Below are positions 44,247-51,952 of a stretch of 64,000 bases of DNA, one piece after another. The notes under the pieces were generated by a model. That model ran no database searches. It saw only the letters and a list, made by a program, of their open reading frames with translations, and was not told where the DNA came from. The stretch is from Nocardia sp. SYP-A9097. Lineage in GTDB: Bacteria; Actinomycetota; Actinomycetes; Mycobacteriales; Mycobacteriaceae. The position numbers and the translations under genes are program-made. The stretch lies in assembly GCF_009649815.1 (NCBI RefSeq), contig NZ_WJIC01000003.1, forward strand, positions 496,001 to 560,000. Direction: 5' to 3'. How positions within the stretch are numbered: position 1 is the first letter of the stretch; every line of letters begins with the position of its first letter.

Positions 44247-45575
44247 GTGTCCCAGACCCCGATAAAGCTGCGCCATCTTCCCCACCTACGCACTCGCCGC
44301 CTAGGGCAGCTCGGTGGCCTGATCCGCCCCGGCGCCCACAGCTCCCCGCTCGTCGCGCTCGGCAAACGCTTCGTAGCCGACCCGCCCGGCTTCCCGACCA
44401 TGCTCATCACCCACGAGATGGACGACGTTCGTGAGGTATTCACCAATCACGAAGACTTCTCCATCGGCCAGCTGATGAGCCGACTATCCAGCCACGACAT
44501 GGTCTTCGGCAAAGAGACGCTGATCTTCCTGGAGGGTGAAGATCACCGCCGCGAACGCAAGCTCTACTCCCCGCCATTCCAGAACAAGGCACTCAAGTCC
44601 TACGAAGAACTCATGATCGAGGTAGTCGAACGCGAACTCCCCAAGTGGCCCATCGGCGAGCCGATCGAATTCCTGCAAGCCGGTTACGATCTGGCGATCG
44701 GAGTACTGCTGGGCGTCGTCTTCGGCGATGTGGCTGCGGAACGCAGCGGAAGGCTCAAGGATGCCGTCAACGCCTGGTTCCACGAAATCGAAAGCCGCGG
44801 CTTCCTGGCCGTTACCCTGCTGACCCCCTTCCTCGGCGGCTTCACCCCGCCCTACCCCCCGCTCGCCCGGGCGCAAGCCGAGGTCGACGAGGTGATCATC
44901 GAAGAGATCACCGCCCGCCGCGCCGCGAATGAGGACGGCACCGACCGCAAGGACGTCCTCACCCGCTACATCAACACCGACCTGGACCAGCACGACGATG
45001 CGGGCCTCGCCCGCAGCATGCGCGGAATCCTGTTGGGCGCGTACGAAACCACCGCCATCACCCTCGGTTGGATCGCCACCATGCTGGCCGCCCATCCCGA
45101 GGCCATGGCGGAACTGGACGCGGCAGTGGATTCAGGCGACGAAGCGCGCCTGGACACCTACCTCGACGCGGTGGTAGCCGAAACCATGCGCCTGCGCCCT
45201 GTTTCCCCGTTCACGGGACGAATCGCCATCCGCGACACCGTAATCAACGGCGTGGAAATCCCCAAGGGCACGATCGTCATCGTCCCCATCCTGCTGATCC
45301 ATGAATCCGAATCCCTTTACCCCGACCCGTTGACCTTCCGCCCCGAACGCTTTCTCGACAAGCGCCCCGACGGCCACACCTGGCTAACCTTCGGCGCAGG
45401 CCCCCACCGCTGCCTGGGTGCACAATTCGCGCTTGCCGAGGCGCGAATCCTGTTCCGCGCCATTATCGAAAAGCGCCGCATCGACCCGATCCCCGGGCCG
45501 ATGGAACCGGCGCGGCGGTATCACACGGGGCTGAGCCCGGCGTACAACGCACGAATTACTCTGCGCCACAGGTAA
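44247..45575 (+). CDS. cytochrome P450
   Basis: A 442-aa P450 monooxygenase. The heme-binding loop is FGAGPHRCLGAQFA, the I-helix oxygen motif is LLGAYETTA, and the K-helix ExxR is ETMR. The I-helix and overall length match class I soluble bacterial P450s. GTG 44247 is chosen (GGTGAAG at 44232-44238; the protein then begins with the Pro-rich leader SQTPIKLRHLP); ATG 44175 would add 24 residues without a ribosome site. It diverges from the megasynthase across about 245 bp and probably hydroxylates its lipid product, although ferredoxin partners are not in the window. Confidence 0.93.
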   Translation: MSQTPIKLRHLPHLRTRRLGQLGGLIRPGAHSSPLVALGKRFVADPPGFPTMLITHEMDDVREVFTNHEDFSIGQLMSRLSSHDMVFGKETLIFLEGEDHRRERKLYSPPFQNKALKSYEELMIEVVERELPKWPIGEPIEFLQAGYDLAIGVLLGVVFGDVAAERSGRLKDAVNAWFHEIESRGFLAVTLLTPFLGGFTPPYPPLARAQAEVDEVIIEEITARRAANEDGTDRKDVLTRYINTDLDQHDDAGLARSMRGILLGAYETTAITLGWIATMLAAHPEAMAELDAAVDSGDEARLDTYLDAVVAETMRLRPVSPFTGRIAIRDTVINGVEIPKGTIVIVPILLIHESESLYPDPLTFRPERFLDKRPDGHTWLTFGAGPHRCLGAQFALAEARILFRAIIEKRRIDPIPGPMEPARRYHTGLSPAYNARITLRHR

Positions 45576-45605
45576 AGACAAAACCCCACCACCGACCTGG
45601 ACGGA

Positions 45606-45668
45606 CGATCACCAGGCACTCACTGTGGCCACCTACGGCGTGTCGCCCTGGTCAGTGCCTGGTGATCG
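45606..45668. terminator. long inverted repeat between convergent genes
   Basis: A perfect 15-bp inverted repeat: CGATCACCAGGCACT at 45606-45620 and AGTGCCTGGTGATCG at 45654-45668, with a 33-base centre. It sits 30 bases after the P450 stop and 24 bases before the end of the small minus-strand gene, which suits a bidirectional terminator. The large loop would also fit a small mobile-element remnant. Confidence 0.55.
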
Positions 45669-45692
45669 ATTGTCCAAGGCTGGCTGGCGAAT

Positions 45693-45917
45693 TCAGGTGG
45701 TCGGGCCGGTCCAGATATTCCAGGCGCCTCGTAGATCGGTGGTGTTGTGCGAGCTTCGGATTGTGCGGAGCTCGCGGCCGAGGCGCAGGGCTACTTTGTC
45801 GAAATAGGCTTTGGCGGAACACTTCTCGACATCGCAATCCTGGTGAGCCGCCTGGCCTCGCCGCGCGACTTCCAGATTCATGACCGGGTAATCCGGTGGA
45901 TCATGGCTGATAACCAT
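45693..45917 (-). CDS. small conserved hypothetical protein
   Basis: A 74-aa protein with an unusually good ribosome site (GGAGGTGA five bases before ATG 45917), which settles the start. The N-terminal motif MVISHDPPDYPVMNLEVARR and the DCDVEKCSAKAYFDKVALR helix with two cysteines are typical of a small actinobacterial family often found near XRE/DUF397 genes (from memory). Function unknown. It diverges from the XRE regulator across about 235 bp and converges with the P450. Confidence 0.65.
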   Translation of the reverse strand: MVISHDPPDYPVMNLEVARRGQAAHQDCDVEKCSAKAYFDKVALRLGRELRTIRSSHNTTDLRGAWNIWTGPTT

Positions 45918-46152
45918 GACTTTCACCTCCTCTTGCCATCGGGCGATGCCCGTATGTGATCGGTTCGGGGACTTGGGATTTGCTGTCCGCCGGGGATGCA
46001 ACGAGTAAACTCTCAGGCACGTTGGCATGGAGTCTCCAAACCCCCGAATCCGGGTACGAGATGCGCTGATTCCATTGCGAGCGGCTTCGCCATCAATTGG
46101 CCCACGGCGGAGACTTCCAGAATTTGATGCATCCGATAGTGAGGCTAACGAG

Positions 46153-47040
46153 ATGTTGACTGGATCTACCCTTGCACGAAGGGCTTTGGGTCGCGAGTTG
46201 AAGCGACTGCGAGAAGCGAAGGGCCTGTATCAGGCTCAGGGCGGCAGGCTCATCGGAGTATCGCCGCAGACCATCGGCCGTTTGGAAGATGGGCTACCGA
46301 CCAAAGTGTCGGATCTCTATATCAATGCGCTGTGCGACGGTTATGGGGCGAGTGACGAAAAGCGGGTCGCACTACTGGAATTGGCGTTGGAGGTGCGAAC
46401 TACCCAGAAGTCCGGGGGCGGATGGTGGCGGGCCTACGCCGATGAGATGCGCGAAGGCTTCGACCACTACATGGGCCTGGAAGAAGCGGCGCGGCGGATT
46501 TCCGTTTGGAAGACGCAGATCATTCCCGGTTTGCTCCAGACCTCCGAGTACCGGCGGGCGATTGCATGGACCGAGCACCCGGACAAGCCCTCCGTCGAAG
46601 TCGAGAAGCGGGTGGAGATGGCCGTTCGAAGGCAAAACCGCCTGGAGGAGACAGGCTTCGGGGTCGATATCCTGCTGTGGGAATCGGTCCTTCGTGACCA
46701 GATCGGTGGTCCGGCCGTCATGGCGGCACAGCTGCACAAGCTTGCCGATCTCGGTGAGCAGCCACACGTTTCGATTCGGGTGGTGCCCTTCGACGCGTCC
46801 GGGCACCTCGGGTCCGTCGTGGGTTCGTTTGTGCTGTTGGAGTTTCCGAAGCTTCCCGCCACGGGTTTGATCGAACCTCCCGTGGTGTTCCTGGAGGAGT
46901 ACGCCGGAGATCTCTACCTCGAGCGCGAGACCGAAGTGCAGCGGTACCGTCAAGCGTTCACCGAGATCGCTCGGGTAGCGTTGGACAGGGACATGACAAG
47001 GCAGCTCGTGCTGTCGATAGCCAAGGAGTTCGGCGAGTGA
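46153..47040 (+). CDS. XRE-family regulator with DUF5753
   Basis: A 295-aa DNA-binding protein of the Streptomyces/Nocardia XRE-DUF5753 (Scr1-like) family. Helix-turn-helix at about 12-60 (LKRLREAKGLYQAQGGRLIG followed by VSPQTIGRLEDG), then the DUF5753 ligand-like domain (WKTQIIPGLLQTSEYRRAI, RRQNRLEETG, IRVVPFDASGHLG). The start is ATG 46153, which begins directly before helix 1. The following DUF397 gene overlaps its stop by four bases (GTGA), the classic arrangement. Pairs of this kind control differentiation or act as toxin-antitoxin-like modules in Streptomyces. Confidence 0.93.
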   Translation: MLTGSTLARRALGRELKRLREAKGLYQAQGGRLIGVSPQTIGRLEDGLPTKVSDLYINALCDGYGASDEKRVALLELALEVRTTQKSGGGWWRAYADEMREGFDHYMGLEEAARRISVWKTQIIPGLLQTSEYRRAIAWTEHPDKPSVEVEKRVEMAVRRQNRLEETGFGVDILLWESVLRDQIGGPAVMAAQLHKLADLGEQPHVSIRVVPFDASGHLGSVVGSFVLLEFPKLPATGLIEPPVVFLEEYAGDLYLERETEVQRYRQAFTEIARVALDRDMTRQLVLSIAKEFGE

Positions 47041-47246
47041 ACATCGATCTTTCCGGAGCCGAATGGTTCAAGTCGAGCCGCAGCACCTCGGGCGGGGAGT
47101 GCGTCGAAGCGGCGCACCTACGCGGGGGCATGGTCGGAGTGCGGGATTCCAAGCTCGGCGAGACCGGTCCGGTGCTGGTTTTCGGTCCGGGCGAATGGGA
47201 TTCGTTCAATGATGCCGTGCGCAGTGGCAGGTTCGATCGCGCCTAG
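47037..47246 (+). CDS. DUF397 domain protein
   Basis: A 69-aa DUF397 protein: WFKSSRSTSGGECVEAAHL, VGVRDSKLGETGPVLVF and PGEWDSFNDAVRSG are the three family blocks. It starts at GTG 47037, overlapping the regulator's TGA by four bases, and its stop overlaps the 3' end of the convergent TetR gene by four bases. These small proteins are partners of the upstream XRE-DUF5753 regulator and are proposed to bind and neutralise it. Confidence 0.93.
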   Translation: MNIDLSGAEWFKSSRSTSGGECVEAAHLRGGMVGVRDSKLGETGPVLVFGPGEWDSFNDAVRSGRFDRA

Positions 47247-47824
47247 TCGGGGCGGGTGCCCATGATGCCGTAGAGGAGTAGGTCCTCCAGGGAATCGGCG
47301 AAGCCGTCGAGGTCGGTGATGTCCCGGATGCACATGGCGAACAATGCTGCGCCGGCGATGGTGTCAAGGAGGGTGTTCGGGTCCAGGCCGGGGCGGGCGG
47401 GTTCGCCGTCGGCGGGGAGGTAGTCGCCCAGCTCGGCTCGGGTGGGGGTGTCCAGGCGCGCGGCCAGCTTTTCGTACAGGCCGGAGTCCTGGCGCATTTC
47501 GGCCATCAGGCCCGGCATGGCCGCTCGGGTCTCCGCCGAGCCGAAGAGTTGGATGGTTCCCCGAATCACCTTGCGGATTTCGGCGGTCAGGTCGGGGGCC
47601 ACCTGGTCGGAGCCGACGTCCGGGAAGACCGCCTTGGCGATGAGGTGTGCCTTGGAGGGCCAGCGGCGATAGATGGCCGGGCGGCTCACCCCCGCGCGGG
47701 CCGCTATCGCATCGATTGATGTTGCGGCATAACCACGTTCGACGAGCAGGGCGCGGGCGGCATCCAGGACCGCCTTATCCACCGCGGGGTCGCGGTGCGG
47801 GCCCAGGCGGTGGCGTTCGGTCAC
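47243..47824 (-). CDS. TetR family transcriptional regulator
   Basis: A 193-aa TetR repressor. The helix-turn-helix is at about 15-60 (SIDAIAARAGVSRPAIYRRW), and the C-terminal domain is of the TetR_C_16-like type (GLMAEMRQDSGLYEKL). It starts at GTG 47824. It diverges from the SDR-dehydrogenase operon, and two similar 15-bp palindromes lie in the 93-bp gap, so it most likely represses that operon and itself. The ligand is unknown. Confidence 0.92.
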   Translation of the reverse strand: MTERHRLGPHRDPAVDKAVLDAARALLVERGYAATSIDAIAARAGVSRPAIYRRWPSKAHLIAKAVFPDVGSDQVAPDLTAEIRKVIRGTIQLFGSAETRAAMPGLMAEMRQDSGLYEKLAARLDTPTRAELGDYLPADGEPARPGLDPNTLLDTIAGAALFAMCIRDITDLDGFADSLEDLLLYGIMGTRPD

Positions 47825-47856
47825 GAAATCCGTCCTTGTCAGCGCGATCGGGAGTC

Positions 47857-47895
47857 GTTACAGTCTGTCACAGCAAAGCCGTTACACTCTGTAAC
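47857..47895. promoter_or_regulatory. paired TetR operators
   Basis: Two related 15-bp sites: GTTACAGTCTGTCAC (47857-47871) and GTTACACTCTGTAAC (47881-47895). The second is a perfect dyad of GTTAC/GTAAC; the first differs at a few positions. Centres are 24 bp apart, allowing two dimers. They lie between the divergent TetR (47824) and SDR (47918) starts. Confidence 0.75.
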
Positions 47896-47917
47896 TGCTG
47901 CGGCTCGAGGAGAAATC

Positions 47918-48736
47918 GTGTCTGCTGCCCCGCATCTCACCAAAAACTATCGGCCGGTGCCGCTCCTGCAGGACAAAGTCGTCGTGGTGTCGGGAATCGG
48001 TCCCGGACTGGGACATTCGCTGACCATCGAGGCGGCCCGGATGGGGGCCGATCTGGTGTTGGTCAGTCGCACCGAATCGCGGTTGGAGAAGTTGGCCACC
48101 GAGGTGCGGTCGTTCGGTCGCCGCGCGCTGGTCGCGCCCACCGATATCACCGATGAGGAGCAGCGACGGGCGCTCGTGGAGCGCGCGGTCGGCGAGTTCG
48201 GGCGGGTCGACTGCCTGATCAACAATGCGTTCGCGATTCCGCCGATGAATCCGATCACCGAGATCGAACTCGAAGCGCTGCGGGTCGCCAATGAGACCAA
48301 TGTGTTCGCGCCACTGCGGCTTTCGACACTCTTCGCCGACGCGCTCGAACAGTCGCGGGGTTCGATCATCATGCTGAACTCGTGCGTCTCGTACAGTTCG
48401 CAGCCGGAGTTCTCCGGGTACAAACTCTCCAAAGGCGCACTGGCACATCTGGCTTCGTCGCTGGCGACCGAACTCGGACCGCGCGGAATCCGTGTGAACA
48501 GTGTCGCGCCGTCGTATGTTTACGAGGACATCAACAAGGCGTACTTCGACTGGCTAGCCAAGCAAGCCGGGACCACGCACGAGGACATCTACCGGCAGAA
48601 GGCCGCGCCGACCGATCTGAAGCGACTGGCCGGGCCCGAAGAGGTTGCGCGCGCAACGCTTTTCCTGGCCAGTGACCTCGCCAGCGCGGTGACCGGGCAG
48701 ATGCTGACCGTCGACTGCGGTGAATTCCACCGATGA
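47918..48736 (+). CDS. short-chain dehydrogenase/reductase
   Basis: A 272-aa SDR of the type seen in actinobacterial steroid or aromatic degradation gene sets. Cofactor loop VVVVSGIGPGLGHSL, strand-2 end LVLVSRTESR (Arg after Ser suggests NADP(H) is possible), CLINNAFAIPP for NNAG, and catalytic SCVSYSSQPEFSGYKLSK. GAGGAGA at 47907-47912 fixes GTG 47918. The next gene overlaps its stop (ATGA). Repressed, most likely, by the divergent TetR through the two palindromes in the gap. Confidence 0.92.
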   Translation: MSAAPHLTKNYRPVPLLQDKVVVVSGIGPGLGHSLTIEAARMGADLVLVSRTESRLEKLATEVRSFGRRALVAPTDITDEEQRRALVERAVGEFGRVDCLINNAFAIPPMNPITEIELEALRVANETNVFAPLRLSTLFADALEQSRGSIIMLNSCVSYSSQPEFSGYKLSKGALAHLASSLATELGPRGIRVNSVAPSYVYEDINKAYFDWLAKQAGTTHEDIYRQKAAPTDLKRLAGPEEVARATLFLASDLASAVTGQMLTVDCGEFHR

Positions 48737-49821
48737 GTGCAGGAGTGTCCGTGAAGAAGCGAATTGTCCTGTGGGGCACCGGTGTTGTCGGATCCATGGT
48801 GTTGACCGAGATCCTGCGGCACCCGCTGTATGAACTCGTCGGCGTCGGGGTGAGCAATCCCGACAAGGTCGGCAAGGATGCCGGTGACCTCTGTGGTCAG
48901 GCGAAAACCGGTGTGCTCGCGACCAATTCGGTGAACGAGCTGATCGCGTTGCGGCCGGACGCCGTGGTGCACTACGGTCCGACCGCACAGTTCGCCGATG
49001 AGAATATTCGGGTCATCAGCGCGTTCCTGCGCGCCGGAATCGACGTCTGCTCGACCGCCATGACGCCGTGGGTGTATCCGGAGATCAAGCAGCTGCCCGG
49101 CGTGTGGCGCGATCCGATCACCGAGGCCTGCGCGGCGGGCGGGGCATCCTGCTTCACCACCGGCATCGACCCGGGATTCGCCAATGATCTGTTCCCGATG
49201 TCGCTCATGGGGCTGTGCGGCGAGGTGAAGTCGGTGCGGGCCTCCGAACTGCTCGACTACACCGATTACGAGGGCGATTACGAATTCGAGATGGGGATCG
49301 GGCATCCGCCGGAATTCCAAGCGCTGCTGGAGCATCCGGATCTGCTGATCATGGCGTGGGGTCCGACCGTGCCCATGATCGCGCGGGCGGCCGGGATCGA
49401 ACTCGACACCATCACCACCACCTGGGACAAGTGGGTTACGCCCGAGGACCGGCCTTGCGCCAAGGGAATCATCAAGGCGGGCACCGTCGCCGCGATCCGG
49501 TTCACCATCAACGGTATCTATCGGGATCGCGAGGTGATCACCCTCGAACACGTGAATCGCATCGGGCTGGACGCCGCTCCGGAATGGCCCGCCGGTACCC
49601 GGGATGATGTCTATCGCGTGGATATCATCGGCTCCCCGTCGATTTCGCAGGAGACATCGTTCCGGTTCACCGACGGTTCGGGACGCGCTCCGGCCGTGGC
49701 CGGATGCCTCGCCACCGGCATGCGTGCCCTCAACGCGGTGCCTGCGGTGAACGCACTGCCGCCGGGTTGGGTGACCGCCCTGGATCTTCCGCTGATTCCG
49801 GGAGCGGGCACCATCCGCTGA
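48733..49821 (+). CDS. NAD(P)-dependent dehydrogenase, dihydrodipicolinate reductase/amine dehydrogenase-like
   Basis: A 362-aa oxidoreductase of the Rossmann-fold DapB-like family common in mycolata, annotated in relatives as NAD(P)H-dependent amine dehydrogenase. The N-terminus RIVLWGTGVVGSMVLTEIL carries the G-x-G-x-x-G loop; the GIDPGFANDLFPM and TTTWDKWVTPEDRP blocks are family-conserved. It overlaps the SDR stop by four bases, so the two act in one pathway under the same TetR. Substrate unknown; several relatives lie in lipid or steroid catabolic clusters. Confidence 0.85.
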   Translation: MSAGVSVKKRIVLWGTGVVGSMVLTEILRHPLYELVGVGVSNPDKVGKDAGDLCGQAKTGVLATNSVNELIALRPDAVVHYGPTAQFADENIRVISAFLRAGIDVCSTAMTPWVYPEIKQLPGVWRDPITEACAAGGASCFTTGIDPGFANDLFPMSLMGLCGEVKSVRASELLDYTDYEGDYEFEMGIGHPPEFQALLEHPDLLIMAWGPTVPMIARAAGIELDTITTTWDKWVTPEDRPCAKGIIKAGTVAAIRFTINGIYRDREVITLEHVNRIGLDAAPEWPAGTRDDVYRVDIIGSPSISQETSFRFTDGSGRAPAVAGCLATGMRALNAVPAVNALPPGWVTALDLPLIPGAGTIR

Positions 49822-49828
49822 ACCAGGC

Positions 49829-51370
49829 TTAACGCGAGAGTTCCCGAAGCTGGCGTTTGTAGACCTTTCCGCTGTCATCGCGGGGGAGTGAGTCCACAAT
49901 CTCGATCCGGCTGGGCACTTTGTAATTCGCAAGCTCTCCGGAAAGGGCTTCGCGCACAGTGTCTTCGGTGAGTTTCGCACCGGGGCGCGGCAGAATGTGC
50001 GCGGCCACGATCTCACCCAGGTCGCCGGGATCGGGAATGCCGAATACGGCCACATCCTCGACACCGTCGAGTGCGGCAATGGCGTTCTCGATCTCGGCGG
50101 GGTAGATATTCACTCCGCCGCGGATCACCACCTCGGCATCGCGGCCGGTCAGATACAGGTAGCCGTCCGCATCGAGGTAGCCGAGGTCTCCGACCCACAG
50201 CATGCCCTCGACGGGGGACTGCGGAGCACCCTGATTGAGGTATTCGAAGCGAGGCCAATACTCCGCGCCGCGCACCCAGACTCGGCCGATCTGCCCGGCG
50301 GGCAACGGGTTTCCGCGCTCATCGCCGATGAGCACCGCCGAGCCATCCGCCGCCCGGCCCACACTGCCGGGATGCTCTAGCCACTCCGCGGCACTGATCC
50401 AGGTGATCGTGCCCGCCTCACTGCAGCCGTAGAACTCCCACAACGCGTCACCGAACAGGTCGATAGCGGCGCGTTTGAGCGCGGGCGGGCACGGTGCGGC
50501 CGAATGGATTACGTGCGTCAGACTCGACAGGTCATAGTTCGCGCGCTCGCCGGCGGGCACGCTCAGAATGCGCGAGACCATGGTGGGCACAATCTTGACC
50601 TGCCGAATACGGTGCCGATCGACCAGCCGCAGGAACGCACGCGCATCCCATTTCGGCATGATGACAATATCCGCACCCATTCGAAGGCCAAGCACCGCAA
50701 CCGCATTGGGGGAGGTGTGGTACAGCGGACCGGCAACCAGCATCGGCACGCCAGGAGCCAGGCCCATGCGCTGAGCGGTCGCGCCGGCGATACTCAACAG
50801 CTGCCGCGGAGACATCTGCTCGCGCGCAACACCTTTGGGCTTGCCGGTGGTGCCGGAGGTGTAGATGACGCCCATCGAATCCGAGATAGCGCCCTCGATA
50901 TGCCCCACCGGCTCCGGATGCGCGTCGATCCACTCCTGTAGCAATTCATGACGTCCGGTCGGCCGCGTCAGCCCCGCATCCCAGCCACCCTCGGTGAGAA
51001 GCTCTGCGGCCATGGCGATTTCCACAATCCGCGCCACACTCCCCGCCAATTCGCATGCCGCCTCGACCACCGGCACGAACTCGGTATGCGCGAAGATCAA
51101 CCGCACCTTCGCATCGGTCAGCACATGCGCGACCTCACCCGCCAGCCACCGCGTATTGATCGGCAGCGGATTACCCCCGGTCGAGGCAATCCCGACCGAC
51201 ACCTCGAGGAACTCGATGTCATTGCGCGCCATAATGACGCACTTGTCGCCGCGCCCGATCCCCGCCGCCAGCACCGCCGAACCGATCCGCCCCGCCCGCT
51301 CCAACACCTCCGGCTGCGTGCGCATCCGTCCGCCGCAAACAATAGTGGCGATTTTCGGATCATCCGTCAT
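49829..51370 (-). CDS. AMP-binding acyl-CoA synthetase (FadD-like)
   Basis: A 513-aa ligase of the ANL superfamily. Core motifs: MGVIYTSGTTGKPKGVA (P-loop), EFYGCSEAGTITW (A5), VGDLGYLDADGYLYLTGRDA (A7/A8 hinge), and the catalytic Lys near the end in DSGKVYKRQL. The N-terminus MTDDPKIATIVCGGRM is shorter than in long-chain FadD proteins, as in the branch that activates steroid side chains or short aromatic acids. It converges with the dehydrogenase gene, ending 8 bp from it. Its substrate may be related to that operon, but this is inference. Confidence 0.92.
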   Translation of the reverse strand: MTDDPKIATIVCGGRMRTQPEVLERAGRIGSAVLAAGIGRGDKCVIMARNDIEFLEVSVGIASTGGNPLPINTRWLAGEVAHVLTDAKVRLIFAHTEFVPVVEAACELAGSVARIVEIAMAAELLTEGGWDAGLTRPTGRHELLQEWIDAHPEPVGHIEGAISDSMGVIYTSGTTGKPKGVAREQMSPRQLLSIAGATAQRMGLAPGVPMLVAGPLYHTSPNAVAVLGLRMGADIVIMPKWDARAFLRLVDRHRIRQVKIVPTMVSRILSVPAGERANYDLSSLTHVIHSAAPCPPALKRAAIDLFGDALWEFYGCSEAGTITWISAAEWLEHPGSVGRAADGSAVLIGDERGNPLPAGQIGRVWVRGAEYWPRFEYLNQGAPQSPVEGMLWVGDLGYLDADGYLYLTGRDAEVVIRGGVNIYPAEIENAIAALDGVEDVAVFGIPDPGDLGEIVAAHILPRPGAKLTEDTVREALSGELANYKVPSRIEIVDSLPRDDSGKVYKRQLRELSR

Positions 51371-51835
51371 GCCACGGGAGTCTGCCACCGCCGGGCGCTC
51401 CCCGTGCCGGAGTCGTGGACCGCGGTTGATGGACCGGAGCGATAGCGGGCCCGAGAAGTATGGGTATTGGACAACGGCCCGGAAGCCGAGGCTCCCGGGC
51501 CGTTTCGATACTCCCGGCATCAGCACTTCTTTATCCGACGTCCCGCTGGGCACCGCCGGACGAGCACCCCGCGTCACCCGGAGCCGTCTGCGTGGGCTTC
51601 GGCGACGCGAAGTGCCTTCCCTGCACAGTGCGCGCTTCGGTGCGCCGCGCCATGCCCGGAGCAGACCTGCCGTAACCCACGTATCCTTTGAATCACAGCC
51701 GGTCACAATGAGTCTCACCGACATTGCGGTCCCCGTCGAACCGGGCAATCCGGCTGGCACTGGGGGTCGGCGAGTTGGCACTCCACGTCGGTCGGTCGCA
51801 GCGGCGAACAGTAGGTGAACGGCGTCCGCAACTGT
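51371..51835. other. non-coding interval
   Basis: Between the divergent acyl-CoA synthetase and prpD. Open frames here are short, Arg/Pro-rich and overlap one another on both strands; none has a ribosome site or a recognisable product, so I annotate no gene. Confidence 0.6.
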
Positions 51836-51877
51836 CGCAAATTCACAACTCCGCGTCCGCAAAAATAGGCATTTGCG
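51836..51877. promoter_or_regulatory. TTTGCG-type sites upstream of prpDBC
   Basis: Three CGCAAA/TTTGCG half-sites: CGCAAA at 51836-51841, and an inverted pair CGCAAA (51858-51863) and TTTGCG (51872-51877). They lie 75-117 bp ahead of prpD. The mycobacterial regulators PrpR and RamB recognise similar TTTGCAAA/TTTGC-rich sites, so control by one of these is plausible; neither gene is in the window. Confidence 0.5.
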
Positions 51878-51952
51878 AGGGATTTCGGCCCATCACCCGG
51901 CTCGGTAGCGTGCGAAACGCACAGGAAATCGACGTCTGGGAGGAACCCGAAC

